A DNA stretch of 64,000 nucleotides from Streptomyces sp. SAJ15 (GTDB lineage Bacteria; Actinomycetota; Actinomycetes; Streptomycetales; Streptomycetaceae): NCBI RefSeq assembly GCF_007595705.1, contig NZ_NISY01000004.1, positions 1-64,000 on the forward strand. The letters run 5' to 3'. A program made the translations under genes and the position numbers. The notes beneath the pieces are model-generated. The model worked only from the letters and a program-made list of their open reading frames with translations, ran no database searches and was not told the origin of the DNA. The first letter of the stretch is position 1, and each line of letters opens with the position of its first letter. This document shows, in pieces, positions 48,492 to 56,342 of the stretch.

Positions 48492-49188
48492 GCAGCCCCA
48501 GGCACTCGGTCAGCGGGAGCACTCCGGCGCCCAGCGGCAAGGGGGTGGTGTCGTCCGCCGAGGCGACGTCCTTGAGCTGCACATAGGCCAGGTGGGGGGC
48601 GAGGGCCGCATAGGAGTCGGTCGGCTCCTCGCCGCCCAGCCAGGGGTGCAGCACATCCCAGATCGCGCCCACCGCGCCATGGCCGATCTCGTCGGGACCG
48701 ACCACCCCGCCGTGCTCCACCCGGCCGAGCAGCCGCGCCACGGCGGCCCCGGTGCGATGCGAGTCGTGGGTCTCCACCAGCAGCCGCACCCCCAGCTCGA
48801 CGGCGTACGGCGCGACGGCGGCCAGTCGGCGTACGGCGTCGGCGTCCGCCTCGTCCTCGGGGCGCTCCCCTGCGCCGGGGAAGACCCGGACATGGCGGGC
48901 CCCCAGGTCCCGGGCCAGGCCGAGGAGGGCGCGCAGCTCGGCGAGGACGGGGCCGTCGGGGCCGGGCGCGGCGACCCGCGCGTACCCGGCGACGGCGAGG
49001 ACCTCCACCCCCGCCGCCGCGAACTCCTCGGCCGCCCGGCGTCTTTCGGCCGTGCCGAGCCCCGGGTGCACCGGCTCCTCCGGGTGGGCGCGCAGCTCCA
49101 CGCCCTGGTAGCCGTGGTCGGCGGCGAGCGCGACCACCTCGGTGAGGGGCGCGCCGGGAATGCCCAGCGTCGAGAAGGCGAGCTTCAT
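48358..49188 (-). CDS. Sugar phosphate isomerase/epimerase-type TIM barrel protein
   Basis: A 276-aa protein of the xylose-isomerase-like (AP endonuclease 2) barrel. It starts KLAFSTLGIPGAPLTEVVAL and shows the metal-ligand pattern with Glu in VELRAHPEE, Glu/His in LLVETHDSHRTG near 140, His/Asp near 175-185, LAYVQLKDV near 205 and a final Glu in WLCWEYER. Such enzymes isomerise or epimerise sugars or inositol intermediates; the substrate is unknown. The 3' end runs through the tail of the EamA gene on the other strand. It is single, with no sugar operon around it. Confidence 0.85.
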   Translation of the reverse strand: MKLAFSTLGIPGAPLTEVVALAADHGYQGVELRAHPEEPVHPGLGTAERRRAAEEFAAAGVEVLAVAGYARVAAPGPDGPVLAELRALLGLARDLGARHVRVFPGAGERPEDEADADAVRRLAAVAPYAVELGVRLLVETHDSHRTGAAVARLLGRVEHGGVVGPDEIGHGAVGAIWDVLHPWLGGEEPTDSYAALAPHLAYVQLKDVASADDTTPLPLGAGVLPLTECLGLLSRAGWDGWLCWEYERRWYPRVPELAGLLGPAREWLRRLPAAAP

Positions 49189-49273
49189 GACGTGACGCTA
49201 AGCGCTTCGCTGGCGGGTATGCCATCTGCGGGTGCGTCGTGGCTGGTCGCGCCCACGCGGCGGAGCCGCATAT

Positions 49274-49310
49274 GGCACAGCCCCGCGCCCCTTCGGGGCG
49301 CTGCCCCTCA
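49274..49310. repeat. Streptomyces intergenic GCGCCCC hairpin element
   Basis: Contains GCGCCCC-ttc-GGGGCGC (49285-49301) in the context cacagccccgcgcccc, a variant of the short terminator-like element found again at 60.09-60.12 kb. Lies between two minus-strand genes and could end the upstream MarR-GNAT transcript. Confidence 0.65.
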
Positions 49311-49337
49311 CTGCGCGCCCAGGCACCGTACGGGGCC

Positions 49338-50282
49338 TCAGGTCGTCAGCCCGAGGCGCCAGTCCTGGCCGACCAGGTCGGCGCCGAAGCTGCGGTGCGG
49401 CCGCTCGGCGACCAGCTCGAAGCCGACCCGCTCGTAGATCGCCCGCGCGGCGGAGAGCGCGTCGTTGGTCCACAGCACGATCTCCCGGTAGCCCCTCTCG
49501 CGCGCGAAGTCCACGCACCGCCGTACCAGCAGCTCCCCGATGCCCTCGCCTCGCGCGTCCGGCTCGACCAGCAGCAGCCGCAGCCGCGCGGCCCGAGGAT
49601 CGTCCGCGTCGCGCACGCAGAGCACGGAGCCCACCGGGCGGTCGGCGAGCTCCGCGATCCAGGCCCGTTCGCACGCCGGGTCGTGCCCGGAGGCGAAGTC
49701 GCCGACGATGCGGGCCACCAGGCCCTCGAACTCGGCGTTCCAGCCGAACTCGCGGGTGTACAGCGCCCCGTGCCGCTGCACGATCCAGCCGTACTCCCCC
49801 GGTGCCGGCGGCCGCAGGCGCACCGGTGCCGGCGGCCGCGGCTCCCCCAGGACGTCCGTCGCGGTGCGCAGCGCGTCCCGCAGCCTGCGCAGGTCGGCCC
49901 AGCGCAGCCCGCGCAGCAGCAGGGCGACGGAGGCCCGTGAACGCTCCTCCAGCTCCGCGGCGACCGCCCGGCCGGCCGCGGTGAGCAGGACCTGCTGGTA
50001 GCGGGCGTCCATGTGGTGCCGCTCCCGGGTGATCAGGCCCTGCTCCTCGAACCGGCCGAGGGTCCGGCTCAGATGCGCGGCGGTCAGCCCGAGGTCCTCG
50101 CGCAGCTGGGAGACGTGGGTGCGCTCGCGCCGCGAGAGCTCGCAGAGGATCCGCGCCTCACTGGGCGTGTAGGGCGTGTGCGGCCGGCCGGGATGGTCCA
50201 GGGCCCCGGTGAGCCGGGTGTAGAGGCGTTGGAAGCGGCGTACCTCGTCCACCGCCGCGCGCAGGTCGTCCCCGTGCCCCAT
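49338..50282 (-). CDS. MarR-type HTH fused to GNAT acetyltransferase
   Basis: A 314-aa two-domain protein. Residues 1-145 are a winged-helix MarR domain (PSEARILCELSRRERTHVSQ, DLGLTAAHLSRTLGRFEEQG, RYQQVLLTAAGRAVAAELEE); 155-314 are GNAT with ARLRLLLVEPDARGEGIGEL near 235 and an end of ALSAARAIYERVGFELV. Fusions of this kind are common in actinomycetes; the acetyltransferase may answer to the same ligand as the regulator. ATG 50282 begins the MarR helix; weak ribosome site (GGGGGAGC). Target unknown. Confidence 0.92.
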   Translation of the reverse strand: MGHGDDLRAAVDEVRRFQRLYTRLTGALDHPGRPHTPYTPSEARILCELSRRERTHVSQLREDLGLTAAHLSRTLGRFEEQGLITRERHHMDARYQQVLLTAAGRAVAAELEERSRASVALLLRGLRWADLRRLRDALRTATDVLGEPRPPAPVRLRPPAPGEYGWIVQRHGALYTREFGWNAEFEGLVARIVGDFASGHDPACERAWIAELADRPVGSVLCVRDADDPRAARLRLLLVEPDARGEGIGELLVRRCVDFARERGYREIVLWTNDALSAARAIYERVGFELVAERPHRSFGADLVGQDWRLGLTT

Positions 50283-50428
50283 CGAGCTCCCCCTTCACGG
50301 AATCGCTTCACCCCATACTTGCTCCCGAACAACTGCCTGGGAAGGGGTGTGGACGACCGAAGGCGAGGACGGCGCGCCGCCGACCGGCCCGCGCGGCGCG
50401 GGTGGCCCCGGCACCGGGGCCGTGGGGC

Positions 50429-51523
50429 TCAGGCCGCGGCGCCGGCGCGGGGCGGCGCGGTCGACGCGCGGGCCATCAGCTCGGCCCGTACCATCGCCAC
50501 CCCGCCCGGCGGCTCCGGCTCGCGGCCCAGCGCCAGCCTGCCGGCCCGCGCCCCCGCGTCGTGCAGCGGCAGTCGCACGGTGGTGAGTGACGGCACGGCG
50601 TCCACGCTGAACGGCAGGTCGTCGAAGCCGGCGACCGAGACGTCGTGCGGGATCCGCAGCCCCTGGTCGCGCAGGGCCGCGCAGGCGCCGAGGGCGACGG
50701 TGTCGTTGGCGGCTATGACCGCGGTCAGCCGCGGCTCCCTGCGCAGCAGTTCGAGGGTGGCGTCATAGCCGCAGGAGCGGTCGTACGGGCCGTGGACGGT
50801 CAGTCGCTCGGCTCCTTCGGCGAGGCCCTGGCCGGCCAGCGCGGCCCGGTGCCCCTCCAGGCGGTCCCGCGTGGTGCTGCGGTCGGCCGGACCGGCGACA
50901 TAGCCGATGCGGCGGTGGCCGAAGGCCAGCAGGTGCTCGGTCAGCCGGCGCGCGCCACCGCGGTTGTCGAAGGTCAGCGTGGTGGCGTCGGGGATCGGGG
51001 GACGTCCGCAGAGCACCACCCGGGTGCCGGCGGCGGCCAGCCGGGACGCCTTGGCCTCCACGGCGGCCGCGTGCTCGGGGTGCTCGATCGCGCCGCCGGT
51101 GAGGATGACGGCGGCCGCGCGCTGACGCTGGAGCAGGGTGAGATAGGTGAGTTCGCGCTCCGGCGAACCGCCGGTGTTGCAGATGACGGCCAGCTTCTCG
51201 CCACCGCGCCGCGGCTCGGCGCCACGGCCCGGTTCACGGCGGGCGCCCGGCTCGCCGGCACCGCCCATCTCCGACTGCACGGCACCGGCGATGATCCCGA
51301 AGAACGGGTCCGCGATGTCGTTGACGAGGACGCCGACCAGGTCCGAGGTGGCGGCCGCGAGAGCGCTTGCCGGGCCGTTGACCACGTACTCCAGCTCGTC
51401 GACCGCTCGCAGCACCCGGGCCCGGGTCGACTCGGCCACCGGGTAGTTGCCGCTCAGGACGCGGGAGACGGTCGCCGCCGAGACCCGCGCCCGCGCCGCC
51501 ACATCAGCCAGCGTCACTGTCAT
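50429..51523 (-). CDS. LacI-family regulator of the divergent carbohydrate operon
   Basis: A 364-aa sugar-responsive repressor with a classic LacI HTH and hinge (VTLADVAARARVSAATVSRV, residues 2-25; VNGPASALA) and a ligand domain ending SVAGFDDLPFSVDAVPSLTT. An unusual Gly/Arg/Glu-rich insert of about 20 residues (GEPGARREPGRGAEPRRGGE) lies early in the ligand domain, near residue 92. ATG 51523 follows GGAGGAA. It is divergent from three catabolic genes and a LacI-type palindrome sits in the shared region, so it very likely represses them. Confidence 0.92.
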   Translation of the reverse strand: MTVTLADVAARARVSAATVSRVLSGNYPVAESTRARVLRAVDELEYVVNGPASALAAATSDLVGVLVNDIADPFFGIIAGAVQSEMGGAGEPGARREPGRGAEPRRGGEKLAVICNTGGSPERELTYLTLLQRQRAAAVILTGGAIEHPEHAAAVEAKASRLAAAGTRVVLCGRPPIPDATTLTFDNRGGARRLTEHLLAFGHRRIGYVAGPADRSTTRDRLEGHRAALAGQGLAEGAERLTVHGPYDRSCGYDATLELLRREPRLTAVIAANDTVALGACAALRDQGLRIPHDVSVAGFDDLPFSVDAVPSLTTVRLPLHDAGARAGRLALGREPEPPGGVAMVRAELMARASTAPPRAGAAA

Positions 51524-51838
51524 GGCTTCCTCCGTGTGTGAGCACCGTGTGCGCCCGGCGCGCGCCGGGCGCCCCAGGGTTGCCGACATGCTCCGCCCAT
51601 GCTCTCACCGCACCGGTCCGGGGCGGTGAACCGGTGACCGTCAGGCGAGACGCCGGGACGGTACGACATGCAACGCCCGCCCGCCATACGGCTGATAAGC
51701 GACCGGCGCCCTTGTTGGCGGATGCAAAAGGCGACTAGCGTGAAACGAAGGGAAAGCGCTTGCTATAGCCGTCCGCGACACCCGGGCGGCGAGGGCGGGC
51801 GGGGCCGGCGCGTGGGCGGACCGAAGGAGACGGACCAG
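51524..51838 (+). promoter_or_regulatory. Divergent promoter region with LacI-type operator
   Basis: AAGCGCTT at 51754-51761, in the context ggaaagcgcttgc, is the typical LacI/CcpA-like palindrome. A candidate promoter TTGTTG (51712-51717) - 18 bp - TAGCGT (51736-51741) lies just upstream of it, so the repressor would block early transcription. No gene seen in the region. Confidence 0.6.
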
Positions 51839-53014
51839 GTGACGAGTGTGTCCCGCAAGACCTTACGCATCGCCATGAACGGGGTGACCGGCCGCATGGG
51901 CCACCGTCAGCACCTCGTGCGCTCGCTGCTCGCCATCCGGGAGCAGGGCGGCGTCGACATCGGTGACGGCGGCACGCTGTGGCCGGAACCGGTGCTGGTG
52001 GGGAGGCGGGAGCACGCTCTGACCGCGCTGGCCGAGCGCCACGGGCTGGACCCGGTCGACGACGTCAGCACCGACCTCGACGCGGTGCTCGCCGACCCGA
52101 CCGTGGACATCTACTTCGACGCCCAGGCCACCGCGGCCCGCGAGGGCGCCGTGCGGAAGGCGATCGCGGCCGGCAAACACGTCTACACCGAGAAGCCCAG
52201 CGCCGGAACGCTGGCCGGGGCACTGGAGTTGGCCCGGCTCGCCGAGGCCGCCGGGGTGCGGCACGGGGTGGTCCAGGACAAGCTCTTCCTACCGGGACTG
52301 CGGAAGCTCAAGCGGCTGATCGACGGCGGCTTCTTCGGCCAGATCCTTTCGGTGCGTGGCGAGTTCGGGTACTGGGTCTTCGAGGGGGACTGGCAGCCGG
52401 CGCAGCGGCCGTCGTGGAACTACCGCGCGCAGGACGGCGGGAGCATCGCGGGCGACATGTTCCCCCACTGGGAGTATCTGCTGCGCGAGCTGTTCGGCCC
52501 GGTGCGGACCGTGCAGGCGCTGGTCACCACGCACATCCCGCGCCGCTGGGACGAGCGGGGCAAGCCGTACGAGGCGACCGCCGACGACGCCGCGTACGGG
52601 ATCTTCGAGCTCGACGGCGGGATCGTGGCCCAGATCAACTCCTCCTGGGCGGTGCGGGTGCGCCGCGACGAGCTGGTGGAGTTCCAGGTGGACGGCACCG
52701 AGGGCTCGGCCGTGGCCGGGCTGCGCGAATGCCATGTGCAGCACCGCGCCACCACGCCCAAGCCGGTCTGGAACCCCGACCGGCCGACGGCCGAACGGTT
52801 CCGCGAGCAGTGGCAGCGCGTCCCCGACAACGCGGGCGACGAGGCCGACAACGCCTTCAGGGCGCAGTGGGAGCTGTTCCTGCGCCATGTGGCCCTCGGC
52901 GAGCCCTGGCACTGGGACCTGCTGGCCGGAGCGCGCGGCGTCCAACTGGCCGAGCTGGGACTGGCCTCCTCGGCCTGTGGGCGTCGGCTGGACGTGCCGG
53001 AGCTGACGCTGTGA
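51839..53014 (+). CDS. Gfo/Idh/MocA-family oxidoreductase
   Basis: NAD(P)-dependent sugar or inositol dehydrogenase of 391 aa. The N-terminal Rossmann fold begins LRIAMNGVTGRMGHRQHLVR, and the catalytic EKP motif appears in HVYTEKPSAGTLAGALELAR near residue 120. The C-terminal beta-sheet domain includes SWNYRAQDGGSIAGDMFPHW, where Asp and His are likely catalytic. GTG 51839 follows GAAGGAGA. First gene of a three-gene operon; its stop overlaps the next start (GTGA). Confidence 0.92.
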   Translation: MTSVSRKTLRIAMNGVTGRMGHRQHLVRSLLAIREQGGVDIGDGGTLWPEPVLVGRREHALTALAERHGLDPVDDVSTDLDAVLADPTVDIYFDAQATAAREGAVRKAIAAGKHVYTEKPSAGTLAGALELARLAEAAGVRHGVVQDKLFLPGLRKLKRLIDGGFFGQILSVRGEFGYWVFEGDWQPAQRPSWNYRAQDGGSIAGDMFPHWEYLLRELFGPVRTVQALVTTHIPRRWDERGKPYEATADDAAYGIFELDGGIVAQINSSWAVRVRRDELVEFQVDGTEGSAVAGLRECHVQHRATTPKPVWNPDRPTAERFREQWQRVPDNAGDEADNAFRAQWELFLRHVALGEPWHWDLLAGARGVQLAELGLASSACGRRLDVPELTL

Positions 53015-54168
53015 CGCTCCGGCTGCCGCGCGCGGGCGGCGCGTTGACCGCGTACCGGCCGCGCACCGAGCCGGTCTGGCATCCGCCCTCCGGTCGCCCG
53101 CCCGCCTCCCGCACGGTCTTCGCGGCCGCACACGTGGTCGCGGACCCGTACGCGGATTCCGACCCCGAGGGCCCGGCCGTCGTGGACTGGGACGCCACCC
53201 TCGCCTTCCGCCGCCACCTGTGGGCGCACGGACTCGGGGTGGCCGAGGCGATGGACACCGCGCAGCGCGGCATGGGCCTGGACTGGACCACCGCCGCGGA
53301 GCTGATCACCCGGTCGGCGGCGGAGGCCAAGGCGGCCGGCGGCCGGATCGTCTGCGGCGCCGGCACCGACCAGCTGACCGGGCCGGCCTCGCTCGACGCC
53401 GTCCGTACCGCCTACGAGGAGCAGTTGGCGCTGGTGGAGGGGGCGGGCGCGTCCGCCGTCCTGCTGGCCTCGCGCGCGCTGGCCGCCGTCGCGCGCGGCC
53501 CCGAGGACTATCTGGAGGTGTACGGATCACTGCTGCGGCAGGCCGCGGAGCCGGTCGTCCTGCACTGGCTGGGCCCGATGTTCGACCCGGGCCTGCGCGG
53601 CTACTGGGGCGCCGACCACCCGGAGGAGGCCGCCGAGACCCTGCTCGCGCTCTGCCGCGCCCACCCGGACAAGGTCGACGGGGTCAAGGTCTCGCTGCTG
53701 GACGCGGGGCGGGAGGTCGAGCTGCGCCGCCGGCTGCCCGCCGGGGTCCGCTGCTACACGGGCGACGACTTCCACTACCCCGAGCTCATCGCCGGCGACG
53801 CCGACGGCTTCAGCGACGCGCTGCTCGGCGTCTTCGACCCGCTGGCCGCACCGGCCGCCGCCGCCCTGCGGCGGCTGGACGGCGGCGACGCCCGGGGCTT
53901 CCGGGCGCTGCTGGACCCGACCGTGGCGCTGTCCCGGCAACTGTTCCGGGCGCCGACCCGCTACTACAAGACAGGCGTGGTCTTCCTGGCCTGGCTCGCC
54001 GGCCACCAGGACCACTTCACCCTGCTCGGCGGCCTCCAGTCGGCGCGCTCGCTGCCCCATCTGGCCCGGGTGTACGAGCTCGCCGACGGGCTGGGGCTGT
54101 TCCCCGACCCGGCGCTGACCACGGCCCGCATGCGCCACTTCCTCGCCGTCCACGGAGTGGCGCCGTGA
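53011..54168 (+). CDS. DUF993 protein (dihydrodipicolinate-synthase-like barrel)
   Basis: A 385-aa TIM-barrel protein of the DUF993 family, distantly like DHDPS/aldolases. Visible segments are GLGVAEAMDTAQRGMGLDWT, CGAGTDQLTGPASLDAVRTA, VDGVKVSLLDAGREVELRRR (Lys at the position where aldolases form a Schiff base) and CYTGDDFHYPELIAGDADGF. Members are always found with Gfo/Idh/MocA and isomerase genes as here, suggesting retro-aldol cleavage of an oxidised, isomerised sugar acid; this is inference, with no known reaction. GTG 53011 and the next gene's GTG both overlap preceding stops. Confidence 0.85.
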   Translation: MTLRLPRAGGALTAYRPRTEPVWHPPSGRPPASRTVFAAAHVVADPYADSDPEGPAVVDWDATLAFRRHLWAHGLGVAEAMDTAQRGMGLDWTTAAELITRSAAEAKAAGGRIVCGAGTDQLTGPASLDAVRTAYEEQLALVEGAGASAVLLASRALAAVARGPEDYLEVYGSLLRQAAEPVVLHWLGPMFDPGLRGYWGADHPEEAAETLLALCRAHPDKVDGVKVSLLDAGREVELRRRLPAGVRCYTGDDFHYPELIAGDADGFSDALLGVFDPLAAPAAAALRRLDGGDARGFRALLDPTVALSRQLFRAPTRYYKTGVVFLAWLAGHQDHFTLLGGLQSARSLPHLARVYELADGLGLFPDPALTTARMRHFLAVHGVAP

Positions 54169-54995
54169 CCGACCTGGCCGGGTTCAGCCTGAACCAGCAG
54201 ACCATCCGGCAGTGGTCGCTGCCGCGGCTCGTCGAGGGCTGCGCGCGGGCCGGCGTCACCGCCGTCGGGCTGTGGCGGGAGCCGGTGCGGGAGTACGGGG
54301 TGGCGGCCACGGCCGCGCTGGTGCGGGCCGCAGGGCTGACCGTGACCAGCCTCTGTCGGGGCGGCTTCCTCACCGCCGCCGACCCGGCCGGGCGGGCGGC
54401 CGCGCTCGCCGACAACCGCGCCGCCATCGACGAGGCGGCGACGCTCGGCACCCGCACCCTGGTGCTGGTCTGCGGCGGGCTGCCCGACGGCAGCCGCGAC
54501 CTGGGCGCCGCACGGGAGCGGATCGGCGAGGCGCTCGCCCACCTCGCCCCGTACGCCGCCGAGCGGTCCGTGCGGCTGGCCGTCGAGCCGCTGCACCCGA
54601 TGTACGCCGCCGACCGCTGTGTGGTCTCCACCCTGGCCCAGGCCCTGGACCTGGCGGAGCGCTTCCCCGCCGACCAGGTGGGGGTGGTGGTGGACACGTA
54701 CCACCTGTGGTGGGACGACACCGTGGCCGGGCAGATCGCCCGGGCCGGCGCCGGCGGCCGGATCGCCGCCTTCCAACTGGCCGACTGGGTGACTCCGCTG
54801 CCGGAGGGGGTGCTGCTGGGCCGCGGCCAGCTCGGGGACGGCTCCGTCGACCTGCGCTGGTTCCGCGGGCGGGTGACGGCCGCCGGCTACTCAGGCCCGG
54901 CCGAGGTGGAGATCTTCAACCCGGCGCTGTGGGCGCGCGACGGCGCCGAGGTGCTGGCGGAGACGATCGGGCGGTTCCGCGCGCACGTGCTGTGA
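54165..54995 (+). CDS. Sugar phosphate isomerase/epimerase-type TIM barrel protein
   Basis: A 276-aa xylose-isomerase-like barrel. Marks: FSLNQQTIRQWSLPRLVEGC at the start, RLAVEPLHPMYAADRCVVST near 145 (Glu and His ligands), VGVVVDTYHLWWDDTVAGQI near 178 (Asp, His) and a final Glu in GPAEVEIFNP near 246. Third gene of the LacI-controlled operon; GTG 54165 overlaps the DUF993 stop (GTGA). Probably converts the ketose made by the dehydrogenase for the DUF993 protein, or the reverse. Confidence 0.9.
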   Translation: MTDLAGFSLNQQTIRQWSLPRLVEGCARAGVTAVGLWREPVREYGVAATAALVRAAGLTVTSLCRGGFLTAADPAGRAAALADNRAAIDEAATLGTRTLVLVCGGLPDGSRDLGAARERIGEALAHLAPYAAERSVRLAVEPLHPMYAADRCVVSTLAQALDLAERFPADQVGVVVDTYHLWWDDTVAGQIARAGAGGRIAAFQLADWVTPLPEGVLLGRGQLGDGSVDLRWFRGRVTAAGYSGPAEVEIFNPALWARDGAEVLAETIGRFRAHVL

Positions 54996-55211
54996 GCGGC
55001 GCCGCCGGCCCCGCGCTCTCCGGCGGGCCGTCAGTCGTCGGCCGGGCCGGTCTGGCCGATGCCGAAGGGCCAGGGATGCTGACTTCAGGTAACGGATCGA
55101 TAACTCTGGGAAATCGTGCAACCCTTCAGGGCCGAGTGGGGTCGTAACTGTCGTGCGGCCGCCCGGGAGTCTGGGGGGATGGTCCGAGGGGCCGCGCATG
55201 GGGGGAGGGAA

Positions 55212-55237
55212 GGGGCCCGGTCCACGGACCGGGCCCC
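55212..55237. terminator. Bidirectional hairpin terminator
   Basis: GGGGCCCGGTCC paired with its complement across a tiny loop; with a realistic loop of six bases the stem is 10 bp. It lies between the ends of the carbohydrate operon and of the ribokinase gene. The 54996-55211 stretch before it has no gene. Confidence 0.8.
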
Positions 55238-55268
55238 TGGAAACGTCCTCCGCACATCCCGGACCGCT

Positions 55269-56177
55269 TCACAGGGCCGCCACCTCCTCCGCGGTGGGGA
55301 ACGACCGCTGGGCACCGGGTCGGGTGACCGCCGCCGCGCCCACCCGCACGGCGAAGCGCACCGCCGTCGCCAGGTCGTCGCCGACCCCCAGCCGCCAGCC
55401 GAGCGCCCCGGTGAACGCGTCGCCCGCGCCGGTGGTGTCCACCGCCGCCACCGGCACCCCGGGCACCCGGACCGCGCCCCGGTCGTCCGCGGCGAGTGCG
55501 CCGGCGGCGCCCAGCGTCACCACCACCGAACGCGGCCCGCGTGAGCGCAGGGCCGCCGCCCACACCACGGGGTCCTCGCTCCGCGCGGCCAGGTCGTCGC
55601 CCAGCAGGAACCGCGCCTCGTGCTCGTTGACCACCAGCGGGTCGCAGGCGGCGAGCACCTCGACGGGCAGCGCGGCCGGCGGCGAGGGGTTGAGCACCAC
55701 GCGGGTGTCCGGGCCCACCGCCGCCACCGTCGCGGCGACCGTCTCCAGCGGGATCTCCAGTTGGAGGGAGACCACGCGGGCCGCGGCCAGCAGCGGGGCG
55801 GCGGCGTGAACGTCCTCGGGGCTGAGCCTGGCGTTGGCGCCGGGGGAGACCACGATGCTGTTGTCGCCCGAGGGGTCGACGGTGATCAGCGCCACCCCGG
55901 TGGGCGCGCCGCCGACCAGGACGCCGGAGGTGTCCACGCCGGCCGCCCGCTGCACCTCCCGCAGCATCCGGCCGTGGTCGTCGTCGCCCACGCGGGCCAG
56001 CAGCGCGGCGCGGGCCCCCAGCCGGGCGGCGGCGACGGCCTGGTTGGCGCCCTTCCCGCCGGGGTGGACCGCCAGGTCGGAGCCGAGGACGGTCTCCCCG
56101 GCCGCGGGGCGGCGCTCGACCCCGACCACCAGGTCGGCGTTGGCGGACCCCACGACCACCAGGTCGTAGCCGTGCAT
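55269..56177 (-). CDS. rbsK: Ribokinase (PfkB family)
   Basis: Phosphorylates ribose or a related sugar at O5 with ATP; 302 aa. PfkB signature 1 is HPGGKGANQAVAAARLGARA near residue 40, and signature 2 with the catalytic Asp is DTTGAGDAFTGAL near 246; DSGDNSIVVSPGAN-type lid residues lie near 110. Start ATG 56177. It faces the LacI-controlled carbohydrate operon end-to-end and may serve the same sugar, but it is transcribed separately. No transport genes are nearby. Confidence 0.92.
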   Translation of the reverse strand: MHGYDLVVVGSANADLVVGVERRPAAGETVLGSDLAVHPGGKGANQAVAAARLGARAALLARVGDDDHGRMLREVQRAAGVDTSGVLVGGAPTGVALITVDPSGDNSIVVSPGANARLSPEDVHAAAPLLAAARVVSLQLEIPLETVAATVAAVGPDTRVVLNPSPPAALPVEVLAACDPLVVNEHEARFLLGDDLAARSEDPVVWAAALRSRGPRSVVVTLGAAGALAADDRGAVRVPGVPVAAVDTTGAGDAFTGALGWRLGVGDDLATAVRFAVRVGAAAVTRPGAQRSFPTAEEVAAL

Positions 56178-56342
56178 GCGTCTGTCCTCTCGTCAGCTGC
56201 CATGCCGACCCTATGAGGCCCATGGCCGCCGTCACCGTCACCGTCACCGGCGGCCGGCCGCCGAGGGTCCCCACCCCGCCCGTCGCCCCGGTTGTCCACA
56301 GGCCCACGAAACGCTGTCGCACCCGGGCGGTACCGTCGGTCC

